Source: Incurvaria masculella (lineage: Eukaryota > Arthropoda > Insecta > Lepidoptera > Incurvariidae). Taken from it: a DNA stretch of 64,000 bases. The stretch spans positions 14,012,001 to 14,076,000 of the forward strand of contig OX335655.1 in the NCBI GenBank assembly GCA_946894095.1, read 5' to 3'. The notes beneath the pieces are model-generated. The model ran no database searches. It worked only from the letters and a program-made list of their open reading frames with translations, and had not been told where the DNA came from. The translations under genes were made by a program, and so were the position numbers. Positions 10,216 through 23,619 of this stretch are shown piece after piece. Every line of letters begins with the position of its first letter. The stretch's first letter is position 1.

Positions 10216-13200
10216 GTTCACAGGTAATGAGGAATGCCCATGCTGAATGAAAGATCTACAGAAATGAGTAAGTAATGTTTTCAATGCAATATCCAAACAC
10301 AAATCTTTCCTGGTTTACCAACCATGCAACTACCACCTTGTCGCACGTTCAGGAATTCGTAACAGAGCCGAACAACAGGTACTAGCTAGTGACAATGCTT
10401 CAAGTACCATCACGGCGGCGGCGGCAGCGAAGGTACACGAAGATTAAGGGGGAGTCGCACGGAACCATATGTTTGTGTCAACTAACACAATAGCGACGGA
10501 TGGCAGAGTAATGAGTGCGAGGACTTACGAAAGTGCAGACAGGGCGACTGTGAAATATCGGTTTTGGCCCTTTCTTTTCCATCGGTCACCGAAACAATTC
10601 ATAACGTTTCACCAAACAATGACATCATTAACTATCTAATCTTACTTCACCTACTGAGATTACGCCGCTGCCGCGGTGCACATACCGTCTAGATTCGCGA
10701 TATCAGCGCAATATCTGTCGGTGTACTCGTCAGTAGCTGTTTGTAGAATGATACATCGATCTTGCCACTTGTAAAGATTATTATATTATATTCGGCACAG
10801 CACTGAAGCTGGGCCTATATGAACACGACACTACTTACATGAGCACTATATGGTGCTAGAATATTATAAAGCTTTAAAAATATTTTTGGAAAAATCCCTA
10901 CAGCTCATGGCCCCATGCTCTTCTGGCGCATTTAAATTGACTTTATTTCATTAACCCCTGTTTTAACCACCTCCAGTTACTTGAAATTCGATAAGTAACC
11001 TAAACTTTGGGATTTTTGTAGCTGGAGGTAGTGAAAACGGGTATTAGGCAATTACAAAATCAGAGGAGTCAAAAGAAAGGAGGAATTTTCAAGCATCAAT
11101 ACATAAATACTAAAGTAACTTATACAACGTGGAAACATATATTTTTTAAATGTAATATTACAAAGCATATCTTGTAAAAATAAACGATAACTACAACCAC
11201 AGTCTTCCCGATAAAACGAACCAGGTTCTGAGGGAAATATGTAAAATCACCAAAAAAGTGTTACCGGAAGAGATAAACATACCCATAACCTTTTTTATAA
11301 TCCTATCGAATCCAGAATGGTCTAATTTTGAATCCGTCTAAATTCCAGGATAAATTATATATGTTTTTTCGCTTTTGCGAAGTTTTAGATTTTTTTAAAG
11401 TGACTGTAAAAAATTGGCGTTTTTTTTTAAAACGCTAAACATTTTACAAAAAAATATTGTAGCCCTTTTATTAACGCATGTTTTGATACCATTTTCATTT
11501 GTCTATCTTAATAATTAGGGACGCTACTAGCCCCAGGTTGCACTTTTCTTGAAAACGGGTGCTACTGAAGCGATCGAAAAAGCATTTTCAATGCTAAAAA
11601 TCACACAAGTAACATAATTGAGAACAGTGCAGCATTAGTTCTTGAATGCATTACAGATAAGTGCCATAACCAGTAAAAAACGAAAGATCTTGTCTGCAGA
11701 GTTCGAGCATTTTCCCTGTTCATAAGTCTACGGTGTGAAGCGAACGAGACGAACATATTAATTGTAGCCAACGGCGTGAGAACCGAGGGACCGGCGACAT
11801 CCTATTATTGCTCCTACTTACTGAAATGGATGGCATACAAGCAACCATTCTGCTAAGCTAAATAAGTTTGGTTAAGTCAAGCAATTATGAGTTTAGACTT
11901 GCTAAGGAACTGAGACATTGTAACTCTCATCAAATAGTCTCCAATGTATTACAATGTAAAATAGCTAAACATTTTTCAATAACAAGATTAACGTTAATCT
12001 GAAGAAATTCAAAAGATCTATAACAACATAAATGAAGCGATAGTGCAAGACTGAACCCGAATAAGCAAGCTTACGTCCCGGTAATGCATCTCAACGTTTC
12101 CACAAACAGATCAGAAGAAACATCCACAAACATTGGATAGGTTAGGTTAGGTTAGGATCGTTTCTGGCTACGTTATCGTTTCGCGGCGAAGTAAGTTGCA
12201 AGAGAGCACCGGTCAAGTTTCGCAGACCTAATGCACTGTGGTTTCGCTCCGTAGAAGGCGAACATCCGGAGACAAGGTCCGGCGTCGCATAACGCGGATA
12301 ACTGATTGTGATCTATACGTCCATTATAGAGCTCCCAGCGCGGAGTTTGGCGCAAAAAGCGAGGCTCGGGGAAGTATTGGCCGCCGCTGATTAGAGACCT
12401 GGAAACATTAATTTCTTGCGATTGACGTTACATGGAAAATTAAAGATCTGCTATTAAAGCGTACACAAAGTTAAGTAGAAACCGGTTGAGACTAAGTGAA
12501 ACGATTGATTTCAAGTCTGTTGCAGAAGCTGTTGCTACCATGTTTGCACATATAAGTTTCGTGCGGCCATGCCTGAAGTTGCATAATATTAAATTTCTGC
12601 TTGATAAGTTAAGTACTCTCAGATTTATTACCAAATTACTGACAGCAACCTTAGTTTTCAGCCCAATATTTAACCATCGACTCAGTACTTTTAGGATACA
12701 TCGAGGACAACGGATTCTAAATTCGTCATGTCGAGCAATTCGTTCAGTAACCAATAGATGTTGTTTCATTCCGCTGCAAACAACAAAGAAAAACAGCAAG
12801 TTTGGATTAGAGGAGAAAAACGCGACGTAGAAATTCCCAACGCAATTTTTCCAGGCACGCAAGTTACGGTGCGCGTGTGATCAATTGCCGTAACGCCATA
12901 AAACGTGTTCCGAGAACATCTATCGGTGACATGCGAACCAGAACCGTCTTTTTGTGCGATAAAAGCGACGCAGTCGCGTTAACGAGCGCGGTGGACATTT
13001 TGGGCGCATTCATCACGCAGTAAATGGCGTAAGTCGTGAAAAAGGTCAGGCCGTTAGCAATTAATACCGAAAAGAAAGTTGAAGAGCCGCTAAGTCAAGA
13101 CGCGCTTTCCTCTTTCGTACGGCCCTCGGTACTGGTCGACAGGTATACGTTCCGATATTCTTATTATAGGTACAACGGTACCAGATCTCGTAACTACAAA

Positions 13201-15367
13201 CATTATGTATCATCCGATTCAAATATTGCATTCCTTACGTGTTTTATAATTGCATGGTTACTCCAAATATAGTTATTTTGGTAGCATAATCTGTGTCACC
13301 CGTATTTTCAGTCTGTGACACCTGTCATTGCCTCTCTTCTGATTGGAAGAGTTGGAGGGAACACGCGCGCTTACCTTATTGGATCGCTAGTTTCGACAAG
13401 TTTGGAAAGGTAGAAGTCCTTGGTTACTCACTCCCTGTAGGAGTGGCGGGCGCCTACCGAGGGAAGTCTATCGAGACTCGCCCTTGCAAAAGCTAACTGG
13501 CCAGTCAGTCCCCATGTAACACACACAATTTATTTAAAACACGGCGAATCGTGTTCATTGTTCCAATGAAGACGTTAAGGTGTAAGCCACGAAGGACAAG
13601 CCTGTAAAGATCCTACATTATGCGAAGTCATATAACTAAAGCCCTAATCAGGAACTCGGAAAAAGATACAGGAGTGGATCGTTTAGCGGCCGCTGCCTCC
13701 GCTTTGCCGCATGTCTACGACACGAGTAAAATGGACGCCGCGATCGTAAACACCACCTTTTTACGAGCAGCCTCCTGGATGGATCTTTTTGTCTCCTCCC
13801 GCTGAAAGCAACGTTCTTCCTGTTATAAAAGATAAACGCAGAGAAAACCTTTCAAAGTAAGGAATGCTTAAGGACGGGGTAAACAAATCAAATTAGTCTC
13901 GACGCACAATCCAAACGCTTATTTACATCAGATCTATTGGTGCCTTCCTCAGCATAACAATGGCAAGTTATTTATTTATGCTCCGTATTTTGAGATAACA
14001 TACTACTTATCCATAGCTCCAACGTGCCTTCTTTCGATGGTTGTAAAGCTGCTTATAAGCTGTTAGAAAGAGAACTTTCAATGGTAGAATTAATTCAATT
14101 GTATTGTGTGGCCAATTTACTAATGAACTCATGTTTGATCTTTATAGTTTTTTTTCCTTCTTGTGGTTGCTTTTTTAATGTTTATGTTGCAGTGAAAATA
14201 GTTTCCTTAAAAAAATAAAATAAAAATATAAACACTTTCTCGTTCTAATATTCCATTTAAAACATTAAATATTGATTTCAAACATGTACTTTTTTAATAT
14301 AAATTTACCAATATAAATAAAACGTTTCACTTAATCTCAGGCACAGTCAACTGGCATAGTTCCATGTAGAAAACCAAACCCACTCGATCGTCATACCAAA
14401 GACAAGAACAGCGTCCTTAAATCATAATAAGCACCGGGAAAGCATGTGAACCGCGCAGCAGACATTTTGTTTTGAATATTATGCCACGACGAGGAAAGAT
14501 ACGGGGAAACGTGTGGTGTCGTCGCATTCGAAATTAGACATATAGAGTGCGAGATGTCTTAGTATTGGCAGGTGAGCGTGTAATGTTTTCTCTTCAGGAG
14601 GTATTTTGGTACAAGATGGTGTAGGGTTAGGCATAAGGCTGCTTCGGTAGGCATGAATAGTAACTCCTTGCAACGTGGTGGTTGTATTACGGGCAGATTG
14701 CCACCCAAGCAACGATAGTCGCTATGAATTTACTTGATATTAGTCTGACCCAATCTTGCGACGCGTCAGAAATATAATAAGGCCTTAAACCTAGCCAGGC
14801 CGAGTTTAACGTTCTCTGAGACAAGCCGCGGCACCACACATTGTTATTAACTATTTTGAAAGCGCTAATCACGAGGAAGTTCACTCGGTGTCGAGCATAG
14901 TTAGCTTATCGGCCACATTTCTAAACGTGAGTCAACTGGTACGTCGATAGCTGTTTTGTTGTTTGCTCGAGTAGAGATAATGAAGTTTCAAAATATTGTT
15001 AATTAAACTAAGCACATGAAAATAAATTACGAAGCCCTTTAGTATCACTCAACGCCTCGTCTATTGCTTACAATGTCCAAGATTTTGCTTTTGTTTTAAT
15101 ACGCTATCTCCTTCGCTGCTAATTGGTTTAATTGCCTGGTACGTGCTTCGTCGTTACGGCAAATTACTCATTTTATAACTAAATACTAGTTTAACAATTT
15201 TATGGAGGGCTTTACGGTTACTGTCGTTTACTTTCATTTTGGTAAAATCACCAATACGTAGTACGAGTTTACGGTACTCGGCAGTATTTTCTTAGATACA
15301 GACTAAACAATGCGAGGGTACATTTTCTTTCTTTAAAGTCTGAGACAGCAACATTAATGTATGCATG
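10216..15367. other. No gene seen
   Basis: Apart from the fold-back at 10968-11045 and the short TTAGG tract near 12137-12156, I see only unique-looking sequence. A 140-codon frame at 12440-12862 (minus) has an overlapping 114-codon frame on the plus strand and no recognisable motif, so it is treated as chance. Confidence 0.4.
10968..11045. repeat. Short imperfect fold-back (MITE remnant)
   Basis: GTTTTAACCACCTCCAGTTAC pairs, with a few mismatches, with GTAGCTGGAGGTAGTGAAAAC. The same left arm with ATCCCAAAGTTA recurs at 24497-24540. Confidence 0.5.
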
Positions 15368-15560
15368 TCAGCCTCAGCACTGTGGCACAACGTCTTGCCG
15401 TTCGACAATAGAGGTGAAGCCACTCTGGGTGCGGTCGCGTTTTGAAAGGGGCGACCTTTTTCGACGTTGAGGTTGGCCGTGGTTCGAATGCCATATACAA
15501 CTGTAGATTACCTTCCTTACTAACTGGGTGGTAGGGTTAATCCCGCCCGGCTTGGCATGA
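15368..15560 (+). mobile_element. SINE fragment, 5S-like head
   Basis: The head (GGTGAAGCCACTCTGGGTGC) and the start of the body (GGTGGTAGGGTTAATCCCGC) match the copies at 1-358 and 30152-30472. The element stops in mid-body, where a second copy in the opposite orientation begins. Confidence 0.55.
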
Positions 15561-15765
15561 AAGATTGTTTGGACAATTTTATCATCCAACCAATGCGATG
15601 GTTCCAACCCGGGCGGTTACAGTTTTAGATGGATTTCGAACCAAGGAGCGGCTCGTATTTGTGACGAAATGTAATTATCCTACTCAAGGGCAAGAAAGTA
15701 GTGCATGAACGGGGTGATGATTCAAACCCAGACCTCTGGCATGCAGACCAGCTAGCATCGGCCAT
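15561..15765 (-). mobile_element. SINE fragment, tRNA-like head, reverse
   Basis: The reverse strand carries a tRNA-like head (B-box remnant near 15738-15725), the linker with CATTTCGTCACAAATACG, and the first half of the body. It is fused tail to tail with the copy before it. Confidence 0.55.
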
Positions 15766-15984
15766 CGACGGAGTCGCCCAAACGGCGTTGTTGTCTTTCG
15801 TCTAGGATGGCATTTCGCCAGACTCTTCGTAATGAACTCCCCTTCACGACGGCGCGGCGGGCGCCAGCTCCGCAAACCGTGTCAATGGCGGCGCGTCGCG
15901 AGCCGATCGCCACGATAAACGCGCAATTATCGCAACCGAGCCCCCTTATAAGGACCCGACCCGGCGGGCGGGTTGGCGATCGGT

Positions 15985-16350
15985 TTGACGTTCCTTCAAC
16001 GGCCTTATGTAACGTCTCTCGCACTCGCGATTGTGCTTGTGGGTAGTCCGAGTTCTCGCCTAAATTTTCGTTACGGAACTTCGAAGATGCATTTGACGTT
16101 ACGTAAAAACGTCAAATCGATGCGAGTTTTACTTCGTCAACCTGTCAAAAATAAACTCGGACTACCGATTTGCATGAAGGTAACGTTAAGCCGGAAATAA
16201 AATTCGGACTTGCAAATATTCTTTGGTTAACGCCCACTGCGCGCGCTCTGCAATTCTCCATACATTTGAATAGCTAATCGATCGGTTTGGCGTAAACGCC
16301 GATTTAGAGGCGAAGTCGGACTTAGGGCTCAAATGCGTGAACGGCTCACT
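15985..16350. repeat. Fold-back MITE (GTAGTCCGAGTTCTCGCC family)
   Basis: GGTAGTCCGAGTTCTCGCC, TTTTACTTCGTCAACCTGTC and CTCCATACATTTGAA match blocks at 36610-36960 in the same order. Internal inverted pieces such as AAACTCGGACTACCGATTTG pair with the start. Confidence 0.5.
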
Positions 16351-16717
16351 TTCGGTCAGATGTAATATCGGCTTTGACAACTCAAGCCGTGCAAAATGAT
16401 ACTGACGAGACGGCACTTGCGGAAAATCACACAAATTCTTGGTATCGCTTCGATGTTTGGGCCCACACAAACAGGACACACGCAAAGAATCTCTCTAGAA
16501 AATAAAGGTGAATTTACGCGAAGCGAACGAATGCTCGAACTTCTCGGAATATGCCGAAATTTCATTGGTGTTAACGGGTTTTGATCCTCGAACGAGAATT
16601 CTTTATGATTATGGGCATGTTCGGCAACTTTTGGCTCTTTATATTTTCTTAACACTAAACGATCACAGTTAGTTTCAGCTGTTAATTCCGAAGTTAATCT
16701 TTTGTTCTCCACAAATC

Positions 16718-16880
16718 CTTACCACCGATTGCACGAAGCGACGGCTGAGTTAATCAATGTTCAAATACGTTACTTTTAGTGAACCGCATGCAGTTCCTTT
16801 AAAGTGTCCATACAAAGTGTCGTGTTTAATCATACGTTGACGTTGATTTTGATTTTTCGTCCTTGTGAGAGAGACTGAGC
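16718..16880 (+). repeat. MITE with GATTGCACGAAG end, copy 1
   Basis: CGATTGCACGAAGCGACGGC, GTTAATCAATGTTCAAA and TTTAATCATACGTTGACGTT match 26575-26750 and, in reverse, 37428-37612. No coding capacity. Confidence 0.5.
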
Positions 16881-17289
16881 CTTTAATCTCACATCACCTC
16901 CAAGCGAATTTCTTATGTCATCTATTAAAGATAAGGTGTTCATGGCGTCTCTTCCGGTCAATACGCCACAATCCACGCTCCTGTTTTCTGGCACACTGGT
17001 GCGTGACAGTGCCTACTTAGGCTGGTGAGCCACAACCAGTTCGATGCCATTAACGTTCACCATAACCGCAAAAGCCGAGCTGACAATCATCCATTCAGAC
17101 TGTTGGATACGGTACTAAGAAGAGCCAATTTCACGCCTTGTTCACTGTGGAGCGATGTCAATTATACATGTTATTTCTTATTTATAGCCGCCTCAAAACT
17201 TCGAGAATGTTACATTCACAAACATCTGAATGACCTATGCGCCTTGCGCTCATCAACAACCACTTATCACGATTTCCATAAAATCCTAC

Positions 17290-17648
17290 AAACTGGCCAA
17301 GTGCGAGTCGGACTGGCATACGAGGGGCTCCGTAACATCGTACAAGATTTAACACAAAAAATCACGTTTTTTTTTCTATATTTTAATTTTTTTTTTATTT
17401 TACCTATTTGTTGATTCATTGATTGAAAATTCTTTAATACGCCACAAAAAAAAAAACAATTTACAAAAGAAAGTATAGTGCAATAAGTGGGGCGTCAAAA
17501 TAAATGGACACTTTGTGAAAATTTCAACTGCCTAACTATTACGGTTCATGAGATACAGCCCTGTGGCAGACGGACGGACGGAGGGACGGACAGCAGAGGC
17601 TTAGTAATAGGGTTCCGTTGGCACCCTTTGGGTATGGGACCCTAAAAA
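17290..17648 (+). repeat. CCGGCC...ACGG repeat, with internal T-rich expansion
   Basis: Starts TGGCCAAGTGCGAGTCGGAC and ends GGGTATGGGACCCTAAAAAG. It is longer than its relatives because of T-rich tracts and an extra about 90-base segment (17415-17500) not seen in the other copies. Confidence 0.7.
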
Positions 17649-18030
17649 GTCGATAAATGAATCGCAAGCATCGAAACAATTAGCATACTCTCAAACACCG
17701 ATCTCATTTCAAATCGAATCAAGCCACTCTCTAGAAAATAAGTCCGAAAAATTCAATAACCTGATCGGGGAGGAGACAATTAAGCTTAAGTATTAAAAAA
17801 CGCCCGACTCCATTAAGGCGTGCTCTCAGCATTATCTTTATACGCGAATTTCCCTGGTACTTTACGAGGGGCCGCACGGCCTCGCGCGCCCAAACCCACG
17901 GAGAAAGCACCCATTAGCGGCCCACACTGGGCGGGTGTCGGTGCAAGCCACAGATAAGGTATTCTTTCAACCCGAACGGGGACCTGGTGGGCAGCAGTCC
18001 AGCGGTTCGCTAATGCGGCTGAATGTGCGC

Positions 18031-18435
18031 GGCTCGTAGCCTAGTGGCGCGGAGACTGGCCTAGCGTACCAGAGGCCTGGGTTCAATTCCGACATGCATC
18101 ACTGTCTTTCTCTATCCGAGTTCGATAAGTGCATTTCGTCACGAATGCGAACTGCTATATGGTTCGAAATCCATGTAAAACTGTAGGTCCCTTTCCCCTA
18201 CTAGGTGGTAGGGTTTAAGCCCGCCCGGGTTGGTACCATCGTATTGGATGAAAAGATGGTTGAAGCGGCAATAAAAAATTGTCCGTTTTTCCATCCAGTT
18301 CAATGTAGCAATGTGCTCATAAAGGGAAGGTCCTGGCATGGCACCTAATTCTTTAGGGAATGTGGTGTACTGGGCTAATATCATAACGGTAGTTGTGTGG
18401 TATTAGCCATCCGTGTCAGGTCGCATAAAAAAAAA
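18031..18435 (+). mobile_element. SINE, tRNA-like head, near full length
   Basis: TAGCCTAGTGGCG (18037-18049) and GGGTTCAATTCC (18079-18090) match the tRNA A and B boxes at a normal spacing. A linker follows (GCATTTCGTCACGAATGCG), then the shared body, and the copy ends CAGGTCGCATAAAAAAAAA. This is the best reference copy for the tRNA-headed form. Confidence 0.8.
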
Positions 18436-19735
18436 TGTGCGGGCACGCGTCAGCAACGCGACTCCATAACTTGTAATACAGAGGTCTTCGGGTGGAATCT
18501 TCTGAAAACGATTGCACCAATGGAAAAGTGCATTTGATCCTCCGCTGACTCGTATTGCGCAGTGCAGGAAAGGTGCTGCATCCCAATGTTTGCAAGAAAT
18601 TACATTATGTTATAATAATGAAACATTAAAAAAATAACTAAAATTAAAAATTATTTGAATAACGTTTTATTCCAATAATTTCTATGCTTTAATTTAATTT
18701 CTGCAATTTTCGAACAACGGAAATATGTCAAACCGGTCCTCCGTTCCATCCCAACAATAGTATTGTAATCACATAAATGGGAAATTGGGACGTTTTTCGT
18801 CAATCACACCTTAGGAATGGCCCGTTAGTTATGTTCCCCATACAAACATAGTTTACTAAGTAATCATTTGAGAACTACTTTTTACCATTAATTGATATTT
18901 GCTATCTAGTATCAGGCAAAAAGTCTGCACGTTTTAGTTTTTTTTGGAAAATCTGAGCCGAAATCAAAAAGAAAATCTTCATACAAATTTAGTTTTCTCA
19001 GACGAAGAACACATCTACCGAAAAAAACAAAAACATTAAGACACAGATATTTGTTGCGCGATATTGGATACCAAATATCAAGTAAATTGGAACAGTGATT
19101 TTCAATTCATTGGTAATCTACGTTTGTATGAAGAGCGTAATTTTCCCATGCTTACGGGCCCACCCTTGGCGGCTGAACGGGTTTGAATGCACATGACCTG
19201 CTTTTTATCCCGGGACAAAATCACCAGAAAGTAATTTTATAAATTAACTTGCGTCTTTGCATAGGGAAACTTTCGTCACTGTCCACACTGACAACTTCGC
19301 TGACAACACTCGTCGGCCTCAAGCGCGTAATGTCTCAATTATTTGCACAGAATATCGTCGGCAAACTTTTACGTTTTTACACGTATCGACACGTATCCAA
19401 TGAGCGGCATTTATGCGTAAAAGCGTAAATGCCTTCGAGTAGGCGTTATTATTTCGTGCTTTTACGCCGAAGTACGCTCGTGAGAGGGGCAATTTCGCGG
19501 ATGTAATAAGACCCGATGGGTCACTATCCGGCGAATTAAAATGTACGTTAAATTTAATTTTGATTGAATCGCCAACGGATATTATTAAATCGATTCTTTA
19601 TTTAATTTGACACATTGTGTCAGATTATCCATGCAAGCACGGAGATCCTCGATCTCCGTGCAAGCAAGACACGACGAAATAATTTCACATAATATGTACC
19701 GTTACCACTCGTATAAAATGAAGCAAATTACTTTC

Positions 19736-20281
19736 TAAGGTGGCCCAACCCGCTCATCTCCCCATACAAAAGGGGAAAGAAGATCACGCCCATATTTCTT
19801 GTCAGAGATCCAAAATGTTGCTCAAAATAGCTTTATTTGATCGAACTAGATGTCTGATGACCATTGGCATTGTAAAATTGTGTTTGGTTTCTAAGTTATA
19901 AGGTCCGAAAGTTCGAATTTTTCGCGCTTTATAAAATAACTTTGGAGGTGGATTACGCAATGATAAAGTAAGAACATCGTAAAAAGATTAGTCATCAGAC
20001 ATAGCTTATTTAATCAAGATTTATGATCTATTTGGTTTTTGTTTGATTTTTGACTACAGCGGTCGTGGTTTACTTTTAGCTATAAGTCGTTTTGAAATTA
20101 AAATTTTCGTAAATCTTACCAAATCATACACTATGCACATTGTCTTTTTTGTGGACATGTTGCATCTTCCTCATCACGGAGCCTGTCTTATTCTTTGAAA
20201 CAGAGAGGGTCCCAGAGCGCAACAGCACGGTTTTGTACCGTGCCCGCGAATGAGTTGGGCCCGCCGGGTTGGGCCACCTTA
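19736..20281. mobile_element. TTAA-type MITE, full length
   Basis: Perfect 17-bp inverted ends, TAAGGTGGCCCAACCCG (19736-19752) and CGGGTTGGGCCACCTTA (20265-20281), bound a 546-base A+T-rich element with no coding capacity. The right end reads CCACCTTAA, and a second copy ends the same way, so the target duplication is probably TTAA, as in piggyBac- or Kolobok-related elements. The left TTAA has been altered to CTAA. Confidence 0.75.
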
Positions 20282-20499
20282 ATTACATTTTACTTATCGA
20301 TTAAATGCTTAAGGGTTTCGTGAAGGCAGCGTAATTCGAAGATTCGAAGATTTGAAAATTTGAAGAAATGCATTCTTTGTCCATTGGCCAAGGCACAATT
20401 TTGCACGGAGAAAACATACAAGCGTAGATTTTGACAAGATATTTAATTCTAAAACCTAATAAAACATTAAGAGCATGTAAACAGTTATCACCCGTAGCA

Positions 20500-20745
20500 T
20501 GGAGAATTGATAGGGTAGTGGCTCTCTTTACGCTCACACACAACCCATTCACCTGTTGCACACGCTACAAATCAACCCCTCATTTTGATATTGTAAAAAA
20601 TATACTCAGCCTTTATTCCCAGGGGCGTTAAACTGTGGAATGCACACCCTAGCGAGGTATTTCCACCAAAGTACAAACTGGGACCTCCAAACGTAACGCG
20701 ATAAAGCACCTGGCCGGCCGGCGTGGCTTTCACAGTCCCCGAAAA
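20500..20745 (+). pseudogene. Decayed Jockey-like LINE ORF2 3' end
   Basis: From 20612 the frame reads FIPRGVKLWNAHPSEVFPP and then KYKLG, closing at TAA 20702-20704. This is the FxPRxxxLWNxLPxxVFP block at the C-terminus of insect LINE ORF2 proteins. Weaker matches in another frame upstream (HPFTCCTR near 20545) and past the stop imply frameshifts. No other part of the element is left. Confidence 0.6.
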
Positions 20746-23619
20746 AGTTTGAAAGCCCAAGGGCCTCGTTGGGCATCTCTTAGATGACAGGGCGGGAGTA
20801 GCTACCCTATATGTCGTTCTTTACATTAAAACAGTTTGATAAATATGTATGTGAAATTGTCATACTTGTAAAAAGCTCTTGGCCCCCTGTAACATATAAG
20901 TGGAGTAAAAATAAATGCTGCCAGAAAAAATCTGGGAATTTTAGCTAACATCGAAAATTACTTTAGGGTCTTAATGATGATATAACATCATGAGGTATTG
21001 TAAAAGGCCGTATGCCTTTAAACATTATAAAAAGTGATATTAAAAAAATAGCGTCGCTTAGCAAAGCGGTTGGAAGTGTAAAAACAAAAATACGTAAAAT
21101 AAAAAAAAATATTTTTGCTCTAAATTCCAGTTTCTTTCATTACAGTAAAAACCAGTTAAAACTTCGTGTGAATCGATTGAGTAGATCCCGAGTTAAAATA
21201 TACGTTTGAGCTACACAGAACACGCCCAACGGCCGCATTAAAAGTTAACAGACGTGATAATAAAATACGACAATATTAAATGTTCCACGCTGGCGGATTA
21301 TTAATAATTGTTATTACTAACTTAGCCCAATTTCTCGCTCACTACCTACATGGTTAATAAACTTCACGTACGCTATTATAAAATTGTTGATCGGCTAAAA
21401 ATTAGCATATGTGATTGAGTAGTCGTGTAAACGTCGGTCCAGTATCACCAGAACACTATTTATAGCGGCTCATTTCGACTTAGTGTGAATAAATTATCTT
21501 TTTATAGTTTCAAAATTACACCTCCGTGCATTTTTAGACGAATAATTAATCGATTTTATCACTTTTATGGTACAAACGGGCGCATGGGTAGCGTGTGTGG
21601 TTTATGATTAGGATCGTGGAAATAATTGATTGCAGTCCACACTCTAATTCTAGTAAACATTATTTAATAAAACTTTACTTAGTTAGTTAATAATCCTTAA
21701 ATAAATCAATAATAAAACAATGAAAAAGGTGCAATGCTGGGTCGATTTAATATTTGAATTTACATTTGTTTCAACCATCTATAAATATGAAACACAGTTT
21801 CTTAGTGACAGATAACACACATCCGCTGGACACAGAGAACTTTAATTTGGAGTAAATATTCCTCGAGTACTCTAGGGGTTCTAAGGAGATTTGTTGAAAT
21901 TCCATCTCTAAAGTCCACCCCCGTGGCAATGTTCGTATGTAGAAACATTAGAGTATTTGTCCTGTATGCGTTCCTAAACCATCAATCTGATTGCAATTAA
22001 ACTCTAACGAGTTTTTGTGCGTATTTCGTGCGGTTGAAGGTCTAAACGACATTTACTCGAACGGAGCCGGGGAACATCAGCTAATATTGTAATCATATTG
22101 ATTAGACCGAGTCAAGAAGTAATCGAACTTTGCTAATAAACCTGCAATAATTTTATGGTCGCTGTATTAAGCTTTTTAGAAAACCACCTCACTGACAAGC
22201 CAACGTTAATTTTAACATAATACCTACAACATCCGATAAACTAATTACCTAGTCTACTCCTTCCGTCAAGCGTATCAGAAGCCCTGCACTAAAAGAACTA
22301 TCTACGTGTGGAGAATAACTACGACTCATTAAGAGCCCGGAGGACATCGACATTAGCCAGGTACTTCGCCAGTGAGTAACAACCATGTCACGGCACAAGC
22401 CGCTCGGGTGCATTATAATAAAAGCAAGTGCCAAGAAGTGGTACCAGACGGGGCTGCTGCAGGCAACAGGTTTGATCTCATTCATACGCAAGATGGAGAC
22501 GAGAGTTTTTGTTGCAGGCAACTTGTAACTTGCGCAAGATGTAGACATCTTAGGCGGCAGGCAGTAGTAAAAAGAAACAAAGGGAAATATAGATGATTAC
22601 ATTGTGAGACTTATCAGAAGCTATCCTGTATCTTAGACAGGGCAACTTTTCTACGAGCTTTCCAAAAGGAACTTGAAAAAACATCTTCGCATACCATATT
22701 TTAAATTATTTACCTGTTTCTGCGGTCAGACATTTGATAACCTTATAAGCGTCAGTCAGTCAGTTAGTTAGTCAGTCAGTCAGTCAGTCAGTCAGTCTCG
22801 GAGCCTTAACTGTGTATTAGGGATCTGTTTCCCATACGATTACATGCACATTGTTTTTCGATACGGGTGTAGTCGCGAGCAACGACCAAATGACACTTCT
22901 CCTTCGTTTTCTCTTCTGTGATTCTGAAGAAGCTATTCTACTCGTGCAATAGTTACCAGGTTTTGGGTGGTAATGCCGTTCTTGTTCGACACCACAAAAA
23001 TGTTTCTTTAAATTAAAAATATCTCTTCAAACCACCCTCAACTAAACGCGGTTGCGTAAAAAAAAAGCACTAGTCTTCGCATGTTACGAAACCCGTAAAC
23101 ATTGCGTAAATTACTTATTGTCAAAATGGTGGTCGGTTGGCGCCTAACCTTCACATGCAACCGCCTCCGCGACTTCGCGTCGAGTCGACAAGAAGTAAAG
23201 TAATGAATATGATTGCAGGTCTTCTGATCAAAACTGGCAGCACAAGGCAACTTGTCGTCGTAAAATGCGCGCGTTACATTCGCGACAAAGTAAGGTTATC
23301 ATGATTGCGGGTAAAATCTTCATATCATGCTATTATCTTTGTCACAAGTAGCGTTTAAAGTTGAGGACGATTGAGACCTTTCTATCTATAGATGAGAGAG
23401 TGGCGCTGTAAAAAGGTGAACTAATAAAATTATGAATATAGTTCGATGGATCATTTAGATCAGTTATTTCCTAAAACGAGACTCTAGACTAGAGCGAAAC
23501 AAAGTACATTAGTAGTTTTAACATTGTCGGTTTTTAGTACCCATTGTTATAAGGTGAAATGCAAAAAATATCATAATACCCGTTGTGAATAAACACATAC
23601 GTTAAAAAACCGGCACTTA
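20746..23619. other. No gene seen
   Basis: A+T-rich sequence with the (GTCA)n tract. A 74-codon frame at 22372-22596 has coding-like composition, but nothing identifies it. Confidence 0.4.
22751..22798 (+). repeat. (GTCA)n microsatellite
   Basis: Twelve tandem GTCA or GTTA units. Runs of this kind often sit at LINE tails, but no coding remnant was seen upstream. Confidence 0.8.

Larger units (their letters stand above)
16351..19735. other. No host gene seen between repeats
   Basis: Outside the MITE (16718-16880), the CCGGCC-type repeat and the SINE, the sequence is unassigned. A 118-codon minus-strand frame at 16356-16712 has a polar, coding-like first half but no recognised domain. 17860-18000 is G+C-rich without a supported gene. 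Confidence 0.4.

Noticed and set aside
12440..12862. 140-codon minus-strand frame
   Set aside because: No motif, and a 114-codon frame overlaps on the opposite strand. I see no splice or promoter signals, so it is probably chance.
16356..16712. 118-codon minus-strand frame with a polar first half
   Set aside because: It looked mildly coding-like, but it lies between MITE sequences and its second half is Cys/Ile-rich without a pattern. No splice signals were confirmed.
18031..18105. A genuine tRNA gene
   Set aside because: A and B boxes are present, but the cloverleaf is not maintained and the sequence continues into the SINE linker and body.
22751..22798. CRISPR-like array
   Set aside because: It is a simple tetranucleotide microsatellite with no spacers, in an insect genome.
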